The notes beneath the pieces are model-generated. The model searched no databases, was not told the DNA's origin, and saw nothing but the letters and a program-made list of their open reading frames with translations. Source: Rhizobium favelukesii (GTDB taxonomy: Bacteria > Pseudomonadota > Alphaproteobacteria > Rhizobiales > Rhizobiaceae). From it: DNA of 64,000 nucleotides. Made by a program: the position numbers and the translations under genes. Numbering within the stretch: position 1 is the first letter of the stretch; the number at the start of each line of letters is the position of its first letter. The stretch spans positions 2,731,001 to 2,795,000 of the forward strand of contig NZ_HG916852.1 in assembly GCF_000577275.2 (NCBI RefSeq), in the 5' to 3' direction. Positions 12,271-20,585 of the stretch are shown in pieces.

Positions 12271-12654
12271 TCAATTATCCGAGTGGCGCTCGGCTGGCCG
12301 TTCTGCAACGGCGACGATCTCAGGCATACCGTTTGCAAGCAGGCGCTTGCGAACGAGGACTCCCATGACACGAGCGGCGGTCGAGAAGCTCATCTGGTCA
12401 AGCGGTCCCTCGCCTTCCCAGGGTTTGGTAAGCCGTTCAGTGACGGCCCCGACGATGTTCATCGGAACGATATCGTCGCATTGACGCATCGCTTCGAAGA
12501 CCTGGCTGATGGGAACAACGCGTCCTTCGAAGGTGACTATTGGTTCTGTGAGTTCCGTATCCCACTCTTCGAAGGCATAGAGTGCTTCGCGGAAGAGTTC
12601 CTGAAGGGTGAACGGGGCGTGTCCATCGTGAAGCGGCGGCAAGGCATTCGTCAT
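12271..12654 (-). CDS. Hypothetical protein
   Basis: A 127-residue soluble protein with no signal peptide and no motif I recognise. The start at 12654 has GAGGAG 6 bases upstream, so the gene is probably real; the longer frame to 12708 lacks a site. It is acidic in the N-terminal two thirds (FREALYAFEEWDTELTEP), with a later STAARVMGVLVRKRL helix. The neighbours give no clue to its function. Confidence 0.6.
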   Translation of the reverse strand: MTNALPPLHDGHAPFTLQELFREALYAFEEWDTELTEPIVTFEGRVVPISQVFEAMRQCDDIVPMNIVGAVTERLTKPWEGEGPLDQMSFSTAARVMGVLVRKRLLANGMPEIVAVAERPAERHSDN

Positions 12655-12904
12655 GTCTGTCTCCTCTTTAGGGCTATTTGCCATTCCTCCTCTTCGGCCG
12701 GGCAGCAACGCGGGAAGCAGAACTCAGGGTTCCCTGCCGGGCCGAATAACACGATCAATGTTATAGTGTAATATATGCGTGATAAAGCGTTTTATCCGCC
12801 TCGCGGTTTCCTGTCGCCGGATAAAAATAGATAGGCCATTGATATTGCAGAGAATATCAATGGCCGTTCGGTATCAAATTAACTGCAGCCGAGGCGCCGG
12901 GCGA

Positions 12905-13648
12905 TTACTGCGCGATCGAAAACGTCACGTTGACGGTGATGTTGTAGCTGGTTTCACCGCCCTGGACCGGTACGGCTGAGTCTGCCGCTTCCTTCATCAT
13001 GGCGGCCCGATAGACCGGCACCGGCTGCGGGCGCGGCGATGTCTCGCTAATCTCGATCACACGCCCGAGCTTGACATCGGCGGCTACGGCCAGCGTCTTC
13101 GCCTTCGCAATCGCATTGGCGACGGCATTCTTACGCGCCTCTTCCATTGCCTTCTCGGGCTTGTCATTGGTGAACTGAATGTCGCCGCCCTGGTTGACAC
13201 CGAGTGTCACGGCCTCGTCGAGGATGACGCCGAGCTTGGACAGGTCGCGGACCCGCACGCTCAGCGAATTGGACACCTGGTAGGCGATCAACTGTGGCGA
13301 CTGAGGCTGACCATCGTTGGACTGCGGGTAGCTGTACTGCGGCTGCACCGAAAAGCCCGAGGTTTGGAGATCCCGCTCGGCGATACCCGCCTTTTTGAGC
13401 GCGGCCAGCACATCGTTCATCGACTTGTTGTTCTCGTCGAGCGCCTCGCGTGCGGTCTTTGCCTGCTTCACGACGGAAAGGTTGAGCACCGCCATGTCGG
13501 GTGCCACGCTCGATTGGCCCTCGCCGCTAACCGAAATCACCGCCTCGCGCGGCTGCGAATCGGCGCCCAGCGCCGGCAGCGCCGTGACAGCCGCGATCGG
13601 AAGTCCAAGCAGAAGGCTGAAGGCGATTGTTCTGGTGTTCGGCAGCAC
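12905..13648 (-). CDS. SIMPL-domain (DUF541) exported protein
   Basis: 247 residues. The N-terminus is a Sec signal peptide (SLLLGLPIAAVTALPALG, cleavage near ALGADS), followed by the SIMPL pattern: ISVSGEGQSSVAPDMAVLNL, then SMNDVLAALKKAGIAERDLQTSGFSVQPQY, and VSNSLSVRVRDLSKLGVILDEAV. The C-terminal NITVNVTFSIAQ strand ends the domain. Relatives are periplasmic or surface proteins, some assembling into rings; no enzymatic role is established. It is a single gene with its own upstream region. Confidence 0.88.
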   Translation of the reverse strand: MLPNTRTIAFSLLLGLPIAAVTALPALGADSQPREAVISVSGEGQSSVAPDMAVLNLSVVKQAKTAREALDENNKSMNDVLAALKKAGIAERDLQTSGFSVQPQYSYPQSNDGQPQSPQLIAYQVSNSLSVRVRDLSKLGVILDEAVTLGVNQGGDIQFTNDKPEKAMEEARKNAVANAIAKAKTLAVAADVKLGRVIEISETSPRPQPVPVYRAAMMKEAADSAVPVQGGETSYNITVNVTFSIAQ

Positions 13649-13803
13649 GATGTTTCACTCCGTGATTGTGAAGTCTCGATTGTCGTCTTGCCGATTGATT
13701 GTGAAGCTATTGCGGCAGTCCCTTGTGACCGCTGAAGAATTGCGTTAGAGCGAAACCCGTTCCGGGGAACCATTGCGCCGGACACGGCAGCCACGCTGCC
13801 GCA

Positions 13804-13879
13804 GGGCCTGTAGCTCAATGGTTAGAGCCGGCGGCTCATAACCGCTTGGTTGGGGGTTCGAGTCCCTCCGGGCCCACCA
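13804..13879 (+). tRNA. tRNA-Ile2 (anticodon CAU, lysidine type)
   Basis: A complete 76-base cloverleaf with encoded CCA. The acceptor arms GGGCCTG and CGGGCCC pair with one G-U, the D arm is GCTC/GAGC, the anticodon stem is GGCGG/CCGCT with loop CTCATAA, and the T arm is GGGGG/CCCTC-like around TTCGAGT. Anticodon CAT could be Met or Ile2. The D-loop AATGGTTA and the CTCATAA-CCGCTTGGT segment match Ile2 tRNAs rather than elongator Met, so I call Ile2. The 3' end faces integrase remnants, so this is the probable attachment site. Confidence 0.85.
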
Positions 13880-13923
13880 TTCCTTTCCACACCTCCTTAT
13901 GTTTCAAGGACTTGCGGGTGAAT

Positions 13924-13957
13924 TCTGCTAACGGCTCGTACCTGTTAGCAGATTTTT
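13924..13957 (+). terminator. Rho-independent terminator downstream of the tRNA
   Basis: TCTGCTAAC and GTTAGCAGA form a perfect 9-bp stem with an 11-base loop, followed by TTTTT. The hairpin lies between the tRNA and the integrase remnant and fits termination of the tRNA transcript. Confidence 0.75.
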
Positions 13958-13972
13958 GTTTCTCCAACGTCC

Positions 13973-14430
13973 TCATGCTGCCCCATAGGTCTTCGCTGTT
14001 GCGCTATCGGCAAGCTTGCTCTTGTTCGCTTCCTTCACGTAGGTTTCCACCTCCGCAAGGTTCTTGTGCCCCGTGATGCTCATGATCTCCGATGCGGAGC
14101 AACCTGCCTGTGCAAGCCGGATGCATGCTGCTTTTCGTAGGCCGTGGGGGGACCGGTGCGGGGGCAGGCCAGCGTCCCGGCCGGCTTCAATAATCCAGTT
14201 GGTGAAAGCCTTCTCCGATCGGGCTGCGCCTTGCGCTGTCACGATAAGGCTCGAATGGCCTTGGGGGATGGTGTTCAGGGTTTGCCGGAATGCGGCATGG
14301 ATTGGAATGCTGACTTGGACGATGTCGCCGCTCTTTTTGATCTTTGTGACGATGCGGTCATTCTGGATATATGGCCTGCCAAGACGGACAGCATCACTGC
14401 GGCGAAGGCCGGTGAACAATAGGATAGCCG
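13973..14430 (-). pseudogene. Tyrosine recombinase (integrase), C-terminal catalytic half only
   Basis: About 150 residues of the catalytic domain remain, with the Arg of TGLRRSDAV, the HxxR motif HGLRKAACI, the second His in TGHKNLAEVETY and the nucleophilic Tyr there. The N-terminal core-binding domain is absent, and there is no credible ATG; upstream, the reading frame meets a stop and relaxase sequence. It is oriented toward the tRNA-Ile2 gene, as for integrases of tRNA-targeted islands. The loss of the arm-binding half should make it inactive. The rightward limit is approximate. Confidence 0.8.
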
Positions 14431-14759
14431 ATCATCGCGCCAAGCCTGCTGCCGCCACCGAAGGACGCCATCTTGACCACGGCCGGTTGGCTGCCGGACG
14501 CGAGCGATGCAAACCGGGACCGCATGGAAGGTTCGCCGGCGCCAAATCCATCCCCGGCCCTCAATCCGGCCGAACGGCGGCCGCGTTTGGTCCCACCATG
14601 CATTCGGCCGGCGACAAGAGATGCGGTCGGGACCGCTCCTCCGCGGCGCCGGCGCTCCTCTTCCTCCAAAGTCTTGCCCCGACCCAGCGACCGCTCGTGT
14701 AGCAGCGCTGCCCTCAGCCGCTCCCACTCATTCTCGAACGCACCGAAGAAGAACTCCAT
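14394..14759 (-). pseudogene. Relaxase (MobA/VirD2-like), N-terminal fragment
   Basis: The ATG at 14759 overlaps the mobC stop codon (TGATG), a typical mob operon coupling. About 110 residues follow in relaxase-like sequence: MEFFFGAFENEWERLRAALL at the start and SLASGSQPAVVKMASFGGGS then RLGAMI near the end, matching the start of VirD2-like relaxases of rhizobial plasmids and islands, where the strand with the catalytic Tyr should soon follow. Homology stops near 14430, and the next bases belong to the integrase. The frame ends 12 codons later. Most of the relaxase has been deleted. Confidence 0.7.
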
Positions 14760-15169
14760 CAGGCGGCTCCTCGCCGCCGTTGGGCACCGCGCGCCGCGAA
14801 ACGCCTGAGCTCGAGCATGACGGCGGCGACGACCTTTTGAATATCTGCCGTTTGAGCAGAGATCGCCTTGGCATCAACGTGACCGCTGCTGTTTGCGGCG
14901 CGCGCCAGCTGGTTGAGGTTCACGCCAATCGCCCGCATGTCCGACAAAAGCAGATCCAGAATTGCCCGGTCGTCATCGGTGAAGAAGGGGCGGACCCCTG
15001 CGCCTTCCAATGTCAGTGACCGCATAAAGGCCGAGATGGTCATTCCGGCGTCTGCGGCAACGCGCGCAATGACGGCGATTTCGGAGGTGCTGAAACGCGC
15101 GTGCACGACCCGATCCTTCCGCTTGTCTGCCGCTCCCGATTCGATCACCTTGCGCTGGCTTGCCGCCAT
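14759..15169 (-). CDS. mobC: MobC-like relaxosome accessory protein
   Basis: 136 residues. The segment RVVHARFSTSEIAVIARVAADAGMT resembles the ribbon-helix-helix start of MobC-type nicking accessory proteins, followed by ISAFMRSLTLEGAG and the conserved LLSDMRAIGVNLNQLARAAN block of the family. It normally binds near oriT and helps the relaxase melt the nic region. The start at 15169 has a GAAGAGGATGAA leader; an upstream in-frame start at 15232 would run into the oriT inverted repeat. It is intact, although its relaxase partner downstream is truncated. Confidence 0.75.
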   Translation of the reverse strand: MAASQRKVIESGAADKRKDRVVHARFSTSEIAVIARVAADAGMTISAFMRSLTLEGAGVRPFFTDDDRAILDLLLSDMRAIGVNLNQLARAANSSGHVDAKAISAQTADIQKVVAAVMLELRRFAARGAQRRRGAA

Positions 15170-15228
15170 TTCATCCTCTTCGAAACAATCGCCGCAGGCG
15201 CCATCGACGGCTTGTCCGTCGATCGTCA

Positions 15229-15261
15229 GCAAATTTGTATCACAAATTTGCGTATCCTGCC
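15229..15261. other. oriT: Candidate origin of transfer (inverted repeat plus nic-like motif)
   Basis: GCAAATTTG and CAAATTTGC form a perfect 9-bp inverted repeat with 5-base spacer (15229-15251), immediately followed by GTATCCTGCC. TATCCTG-C is the nic core of RP4-type oriT and VirD2 border sites. Position beside mobC and a VirD2-like relaxase fragment supports this. The expected nick would fall between 15259 and 15260. Confidence 0.65.
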
Positions 15262-15372
15262 AAACATCACTATACGTATTTAGTATTGTTCTTCAAGCTG
15301 TCATCGGAGAGCCTTGATGGGGCCTAACCGCGAACGAACGAAGCTTCGCAGGGACAACAGCCATGTGCGCAA

Positions 15373-15453
15373 TGTGAGCAATCACATCGAGTGTTCACAC
15401 GCTATTTAAATACTTTAGTTCGACACAGACACATCGAGTGATCACATCGTGTG
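15373..15453. repeat. Iteron-like repeats upstream of the parA remnant
   Basis: The unit CACATCGAGTGxTCACA occurs at 15383-15399 and 15430-15446, differing at one base, and a further CACATCGTGTG sits at 15443-15453. An inverted TGTGA-GCAA-TCACA lies at 15373-15386. Such clustered repeats directly before a ParA gene suggest a partition site (parS-like) or the autoregulatory operator of the parA operon. Confidence 0.55.
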
Positions 15454-15595
15454 CCATTGGCATGTGATCCCCACTCTAGGGGCCATCGCCCATAGAATGT
15501 GTTTGATCGCCAGCATTTTGGTTGACGATTGCTATACTAATAGAGTTATATTCACAGAGACACTGAGCACGTCAGCTGTCAAAGGGTCGATCAAG

Positions 15596-16305
15596 ATGAG
15601 CCGGATCTATGCCGCGGTGAGCAATAAGGGTGGCGCGGGCAGACCACGCTCGTCACCCTGGCGGCGGGGGAGTATGCGCTTAGAAACGAGCGTGTGCTTC
15701 TGATCGACGCCGATAGCAGGCAGAACCTGTCGGGATGGTGGCGACTGTGCCAAAACAAGCAAAATGTGCCCGACAACATCGAAGTCACGACCGCATCGAC
15801 ATCACGAACGCTCGAGACGGCCATCGAGCGGTTTGCAACGTCCTTCGACCTCATCGTGATCGATGCACCTGGCGTCGACAGCTCACTTCAGACGAGCATC
15901 ATTCGCGCCTCGGAACTGGTCATCTCTCCTATTCAGCCGGCGATCAAGGAGATCGAGGCGGCTGGACAGGCGGTCGCCATGGTCAACGAGATAAACGACG
16001 AAGCGGGTACCAAGATTCAGCATCTGAATGTGAGAACGCGCGTGACTATCCCGGGGCGCAACCTCGAAGCCTATCGCTATATCCGGCCATTCGTTGCCGG
16101 CTTGCAGCAAGCCGCCTATCGCACTGCACTTCTCGATACGGAGTTGTTCGAGCGCAATATCTATCGCGCGATCCAAAACGGTCTCGGCACATTGCAGATG
16201 CAGGACTTGACCGACAGCGTCCGAAAGGCCCGCGCCGAAGTTCAGGCGCTCGTCAACGAAATCGAGAGCAAACGATCGATCCACCTCAAGGGCATTGCCG
16301 CATGA
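15596..16305 (+). pseudogene. ParA-family partition ATPase, frameshifted in Walker A
   Basis: The start MSRIYAAVSNKGGAG is typical of ParA proteins, then the frame breaks exactly at the Walker A lysine: the codon after GGC at 15641 is reduced to AG, and shifting by one restores TTLVTLAAGEYALRNERVLL, the Walker A prime region LLIDADSRQNLS, the Walker B-like FDLIVIDAPGVDSS and a full ParA C-terminus to 16305. One missing base therefore removes the ATP-binding lysine and splits the gene. A GTG at 15694 could reinitiate, but without the P-loop. Total length with repair would be 236 residues. Either the gene is dead or this is a sequencing error. Confidence 0.85.
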
Positions 16306-16529
16306 ACAAGCCGAGCCTGGACCTTGACGACTTCATCATCGCATCGAACGCCGTCAAAGCCGACCACAATGCCGGGGGTGCGAACGCGAGATCGGTCGAA
16401 GGTCTCGCCGAAGAAGGATCTGCGCCGTCGGTCGAGGCCCCTACTCTGCGAAAGCTTGGCCAGGATAATCGACGCGCGACCGGATATGACACCGTGGGTC
16501 TGGCGGGCGACATGCCGCCCCTGCCCTAG
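16302..16529 (+). CDS. Small protein coupled to parA
   Basis: The ATG overlaps the parA stop (ATGA), the position of a ParB-like or ParG-like partner. The 75-residue product starts MNKPSLDLDDFIIASNAVKA, a plausible N-terminus for such a partner, but the rest has no helix-turn-helix or ribbon-helix-helix pattern and may be out of frame like its neighbours. Function unrecognised. Confidence 0.35.
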   Translation: MNKPSLDLDDFIIASNAVKADHNAGGANARSVEGLAEEGSAPSVEAPTLRKLGQDNRRATGYDTVGLAGDMPPLP

Positions 16530-16640
16530 AAAAACGAGGAGTGGCGTCGATTTTGACCTATCAAGTACGTGAACAATGCGGCGCGACCGATTCAAAGCTG
16601 TCGTTGGACGCCGAGCACCAGATCTCCGATCCTGTTGTCC

Positions 16641-16881
16641 ATGTCGCTCGATCCCTATCGCCTCTATTGCCATCGCGCTGATCTAAGCAGGAACATGGCA
16701 CGGTTCCACACCCTGTCGATACGAGCCAACGCTGTTCGGTGAAACGGCTGTTGTTCGTTCATGGGGCCGGATCGGGACGAGCGGTCGGGAAAAGACGGAG
16801 GTGTTTTCGGATGAGCTCGCAGCGGCGTCGCACTTCCTCAAACTCGCGCGCCGGAAAGGTCGAAGGGCTATAAGCCCATAG
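16641..16881 (+). pseudogene. WGR-domain protein, frameshifted
   Basis: The first frame gives SLDPYRLYCHRADLSRNMAR with FHTLSIRAN, matching the first strands of WGR domains. One base later the other frame continues with TLFGETAVVRSWGRIGTSGR, containing the signature W-G-R, and ends ARRKGRRAISP at the stop 16879-16881. The total of 241 bases is 80 codons plus one, so a single extra base near 16725 explains the break. WGR domains bind nucleic acids or accompany PARP-like proteins; small stand-alone versions are frequent on rhizobial plasmids. Confidence 0.7.
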
Positions 16882-16985
16882 GAAGCTGTGGAAATGCCGC
16901 CGAAGTCAGTTCGGTGGGCATCGTGGCCGATGACAGAGGAGCCGCGTGGTGGAAAGGATTCCGGAGCTTCAATCGGGAGTTCACC

Positions 16986-17259
16986 ATGACCACAACCAAC
17001 GAAATTGCAGACAAGATCGCCGGCGATGGCCTGACCAAGGTACAGGGCAAGGCGATCGTGGAAGCCGTGTTCGGCCATCACTGCGGCATCCACCTCCGGC
17101 AAGGAAACCTCGATCCCAGGTTTCGGCAAATTTAAAGTGAAGGACACGCCGGAGCGCGAAGCGCGCAATCCGGCGACCGGCGCGACCATCAAGGTCGCCG
17201 CCGCCAAGAAGCTCACCTTCGCGCCGGCAAAGGCGCTGAAGGATGCGCTCAACAAGTGA
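16986..17259 (+). pseudogene. HU/IHF-family DNA-binding protein, frameshifted
   Basis: MTTTNEIADKIAGDGLTKVQ and GKAIVEAVF give the dimerisation helices. After an extra base near 17073 a second frame gives SGKETSIPGFGKFKV, KDTPEREARNPATG and KVAAAKKLTFAPAKALKDAL, the DNA-binding arm with the RNPATG signature and the C-terminal helix. Removing one base yields the 90 residues usual for HU. GGGAG lies upstream of the ATG. A strong terminator follows the stop. The intact arm suggests recent inactivation. Confidence 0.85.
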
Positions 17260-17267
17260 CATTGAGA

Positions 17268-17294
17268 AAAGCCCCGCTTGATCGGCGGGGCTTT
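17268..17294. terminator. Terminator between HU remnant and DUF736 gene
   Basis: AAAGCCCCGC and GCGGGGCTTT form a 10-bp perfect stem with a 7-base loop. The TTTC tail on the plus strand and the T-rich flank on the other strand let it serve both convergent genes. Confidence 0.8.
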
Positions 17295-17304
17295 CTGGTT
17301 CTGC

Positions 17305-17616
17305 TCACCGGCGCGTGTTGCGCGACCAGATGAGCTGGAGGCCCTCCTGGCCCTGGACTTCGGTCAGCGTGGCATAGATCGGAGCCGGGAAGCTCGGATC
17401 ATCTAGCTTGACCGAGATGTAGTCGCGCTCGGTGTCTCGGGCCTGCTTCTGCCAGCCTGCGCCGAACTCGACATTGCCGGCCAGGACGCGGAAGTCCGGG
17501 GCGCCTTCGGAGGCGCGTTCGACCCTGACGATCTTTGCCTTGACGTTGAGATTGAGGGTCTTGATGGTGCCGGTGAAGCCGTCGGTTGAGGCGGTGAAGG
17601 AGCCGATGGTAGCCAT
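17305..17616 (-). CDS. DUF736 family protein
   Basis: 103 residues, start at 17616 with AAAGGAA upstream. The pattern [63 protein letters not shown] is that of DUF736, small proteins carried by rhizobial plasmids and integrative elements beside ArdC-like and DNA-processing genes. Function unknown. The gene is intact, unlike many others in this block. Confidence 0.9.
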   Translation of the reverse strand: MATIGSFTASTDGFTGTIKTLNLNVKAKIVRVERASEGAPDFRVLAGNVEFGAGWQKQARDTERDYISVKLDDPSFPAPIYATLTEVQGQEGLQLIWSRNTRR

Positions 17617-18260
17617 TGTCGCATTCCTTTTCGGTTGCTCGAGCCGCGCCCATCGCAGTCTCGATGGCTGTCGATCAGACCGGCGACGATCGGCGCGCAC
17701 CCGCAGGGCCGCAACGAAGTGGAGGACGGCCCATGGGCCGAGGCTTTCTTGGCTATCGCGAGGAATGACGGCGATCCGGGGTCCCCGCGTGACCTGTCAC
17801 GTGGGGTGGTCGCCGTCAGGGGAAGAAAACGAGCCGGCCGTTGCGGGAGGACGATCGAGCCGAGCAGCGTGAGGCGTTCTCCGGTCAGACATGCCCCATC
17901 GAGACCGCGGTGGGCCTGCCTTGCGCAACCATTGAAGGGATAGAGAATGGCGGATCCAGGCGCGCCAGCATCGAGGCCGCGACACCCGCGCGTGTCATTT
18001 TCCCGTCTGCGGCAAGCGTAGGATCAGGAATGCGTAATACCAGTGAGCCTTCGGGCAGCGAGGACCGTTCGAAACTTCCTCGCTGCAGACGATGCTTTAT
18101 TTCGACCGATGCACTTCCTACACCTCACCGTTCGGATGCGGCAAGCGGGCTTCGCCCACCGCGACGCGATGGGCGTGGACAGGGACAGTTTCCTTCATCA
18201 GGTCGCTCCACTTCGGTCAATGAGGCCAGTTCCGGACAATCGACACAAACGCCAGCATCA
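17617..18260. other. Gene-free stretch inside the relic element
   Basis: No open frame in these 644 bp has a recognisable motif on either strand. It separates DUF736 from the 3' end of the ardC-like gene and is probably a decayed segment. GC content is similar to the flanks. Confidence 0.45.
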
Positions 18261-18267
18261 TCAACCG

Positions 18268-19184
18268 TCAAGGCGTGGATCCAGCATTCTGAAGACCGTG
18301 CAGGTAGGCAACGGCGCGCTGCGCCTGAGCGGCGGCCTGGAAAATGAAGCGCTTGTCGTCTTCAGCACCAAGAGCCATGATGCAAGATAGCTCGCATGGT
18401 CCGGGCGCGGCTCCATCTCCGGAACGATGCCGAGATCGGCCGCGAGAAACACGGCACCCAATTCGGCGATCAGCTCTTCGCGTGCGCGCTCCGACCGGTC
18501 TTTCGCGTATCTGGAGAGATCACGATTGAGGCGATGTGTTGCACCGACCCAGTGAATTTCTTCATGGGCCAGCGTTGCATAATAGCTTTCCACATCCCTG
18601 AACGTTTCGATCGGAGGCATCTGGATGTCGTCCGTCCCTGGCGCATAGAACGCCTTGTCACCGCCATGACGGATGACGGCACCGGTTGCTGCGAAGAAGG
18701 CGTCGGCGTGACCGATCCTGTCGACACACCGCACGCTACTGTCCTCACTCGAGTAGGTTTCGGGAAGCCCGTCGATCTGCTCGACATTGAAGACGGTGTA
18801 GGCCTTGAGGAAGGGAATATCGCGTTCGACCTCCTGCCCCTCGCCGTCGGTTTCGATCTTGCTGATACGGTTGGCGTAAACCACCATCGAGCCCGTCTCG
18901 CCCTTGCGGACGCAAGCGCCAAGTTCCACTGCCTGGCGAAACGTCATCCATGTCGATGACGAAAAACCGCGTGCCATGCTCTCCGACCAGAGCAGCAGCA
19001 CGTTGATGCCCGAATAGGGCTCGCCGTTATGGCGCAAGGGCCGCGAAACGCGTCCGCTCAGATGCTTCGCGCTCCATGGCTGCACCCACGGCCGCACGCC
19101 CTCGTCGAGCGCGGCAACGATCTTGTCGGTGATGCGTGCATAAATGTCTGCACGCTCGCCGATATTCTTGTCTGACTTCTTCAT
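18268..19184 (-). pseudogene. ArdC-like antirestriction protein with zincin domain, C-terminal frameshift
   Basis: The start at 19184 has GAGGAA upstream. The N-terminal ssDNA-binding domain is clear (ARITDKIVAALDEGVRPWVQ, SGINVLLLWSES, STWMTFRQAVELGACVRKGE) and the metallopeptidase-like domain has the HExxH motif in LAHEEIHWVGATHRLNRD and a later REELIAELGAVFLAADLGI. After DHASYLASWL, near 18380, the frame breaks; another frame supplies the expected ending (AEDDKRFIFQAAAQ then AQRAVAYLHGLQNAGSTP, stop 18268). As read, the protein ends with about 30 unrelated residues. ArdC protects incoming DNA from restriction in conjugation. The catalytic part is intact, so partial function is conceivable. 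Confidence 0.8.
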
Positions 19185-19419
19185 GGTCTTGTTCCTCAAC
19201 TTTGCGAACCGCGCCCTTCGCGGTTCGTCACGGCGGTCGAGGAAGCCGAGGCCGGAGGCGGTGCACCCGCTGGCATCCAGTTGGTAATTCGATCATCACA
19301 GGCGGGCCGAAACGACAGTGGAGGACGGCTTGCCGTTGCGACCGTCCATCTCCGGACCCGGCTAGACCGCAAAACGGGACGAACCGTAATCGGCAAGGCC
19401 TCATCAGACGACATGGGGA

Positions 19420-19448
19420 AAGGCCGGTGCGCGACGCGCACCGGCCTT
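19420..19448 (-). terminator. Long hairpin, probable terminator
   Basis: AAGGCCGGTGCGCG and its exact reverse complement flank a single base, giving a very stable stem beyond the stop of the gene ending at 19483. On the minus strand it ends in CCTTTCCCC. A smaller AAGGGGC/GCCCCTT hairpin at 19461-19478 precedes it. Confidence 0.6.
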
Positions 19449-19482
19449 GTTTCGGAGATGAAGGGGCTTTCGCCCCTTCCGG

Positions 19483-20066
19483 TCAGTCGAAGGCGGACAT
19501 CTGCAGCGAAGCCGCCCTCTGGTCGATCGATGAGCGGAAGGCGCAGCGCCTGTGCGCTCATATGGCTTCCAGGTCTCGCCGGTGATCTCTTCGTAGGCGC
19601 TGACAGCGCCTTCTGCGGCCATACGCAGAACGTGGGCCTGCAGGCCGATGTCGGCTGCGAATTCGCGCTTGCGCTGGGCGCGGCTGCCAAAGCCGACCGG
19701 GCCTTCGAGATCCTCGTCGCGATAGTCGTTCGAAAGCTTGGTGGTGAGATCGCGCGCTTCCGTGACCGAGCGGCTGTAGAACTGGCCGGCGCCGTAGGCG
19801 GAGCCAACGAAGGAACCGACGATGCGCTGCATGTGGATCTGCATGGCCTTTTCGGCCAGACCGTCTTTCAGTGCCGCAGCACTTTCGATCAGTTGGGCAT
19901 GGTGAAGTTCGCGGATACCGTCGCTGTCCACGACGGCCAGGCCGAAGCTTTCGGAGATGCGTTGTGCCTGTGCGCTGTCCGGGCAGGCGTGGCGGACCAT
20001 CTCGAAGGTGGTGGCGCGCTGGGCGGCTGGGCGGGCTTTCGGGCCGGAACGGTTGAGCGATGCCAT
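19483..20066 (-). pseudogene. Conserved hypothetical of rhizobial mobile elements, frameshifted near the end
   Basis: The start at 20066 has AAGGACA upstream. About 165 residues are coherent: TTFEMVRHACPDSAQAQRI, AVVDSDGIRELHHAQLIESA, MQIHMQRIVGSFVGSAYGAG, QFYSRSVTEARDLTTKLSND and VSAYEEITGETWKPYE. I recognise the family only as a companion of DUF736 and ArdC genes; no domain is assignable. After KPYE the frame continues as unrelated Arg-rich sequence, while the alternate frame gives SIDQRAASLQMSAFD and stops at 19483, a natural ending. The length of 584 bases leaves a remainder of two, so one base has been lost. Confidence 0.65.
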
Positions 20067-20585
20067 GATGAATGTCCTTGTTTGGGTTGGTTGAGCGAAG
20101 CCCGGGGCTGCCGATTGTCCGGCGCTGTCCCTCGGGTGCGGTCGACACGAACCGGCGAAGCAGCCTGGCCCAAGGTCAGGACGATGCGTGGCGAGAAAGG
20201 TGGGGTTGCGGACAATGCGGGCCGCGTCCACGGTCTGCAGTGGACGCGGCCACGCCTTGCGAAGCAAGCGTCGAGACTGCCGCCCCGCGGCGCGGAACGC
20301 GGCCTTTGATCGGGCTGCCGTCCGGTTCAGACCGCAGCAGAACCGAGGGGCTGCGCCGGATGAACCGCTCGACGTGCGCACTCATCCAACGCGGCGGGAA
20401 CATCATCGTCGCCTCGCGGTTCCTCGCCAGAAGCTCATCTCAGACGACGCCGATCTCGGAGGCAACCCCGCGGCAGCTTCAGTCCCGCACGTCGTGTTTC
20501 AGGTAGACGATGCTGTGCTGTCGCCGGAGACCAGGCCCGCGAGTGTGGACTTTAATTATATTCATTATGCGCCAAGCGACGATTA
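20067..20585. other. Gene-free stretch inside the relic element
   Basis: Several open frames cross these 519 bp on both strands, but none shows a motif or plausible ribosome site. The last 80 bases before the TOPRIM gene are AT-rich (around 20550). Probably decayed sequence. Confidence 0.4.

Noticed and set aside
13804..13879. Calling the tRNA an elongator tRNA-Met(CAU)
   Set aside because: Loop features match Ile2 better; the anticodon alone cannot decide. A tilS-dependent identity check by a tRNA model would settle it.
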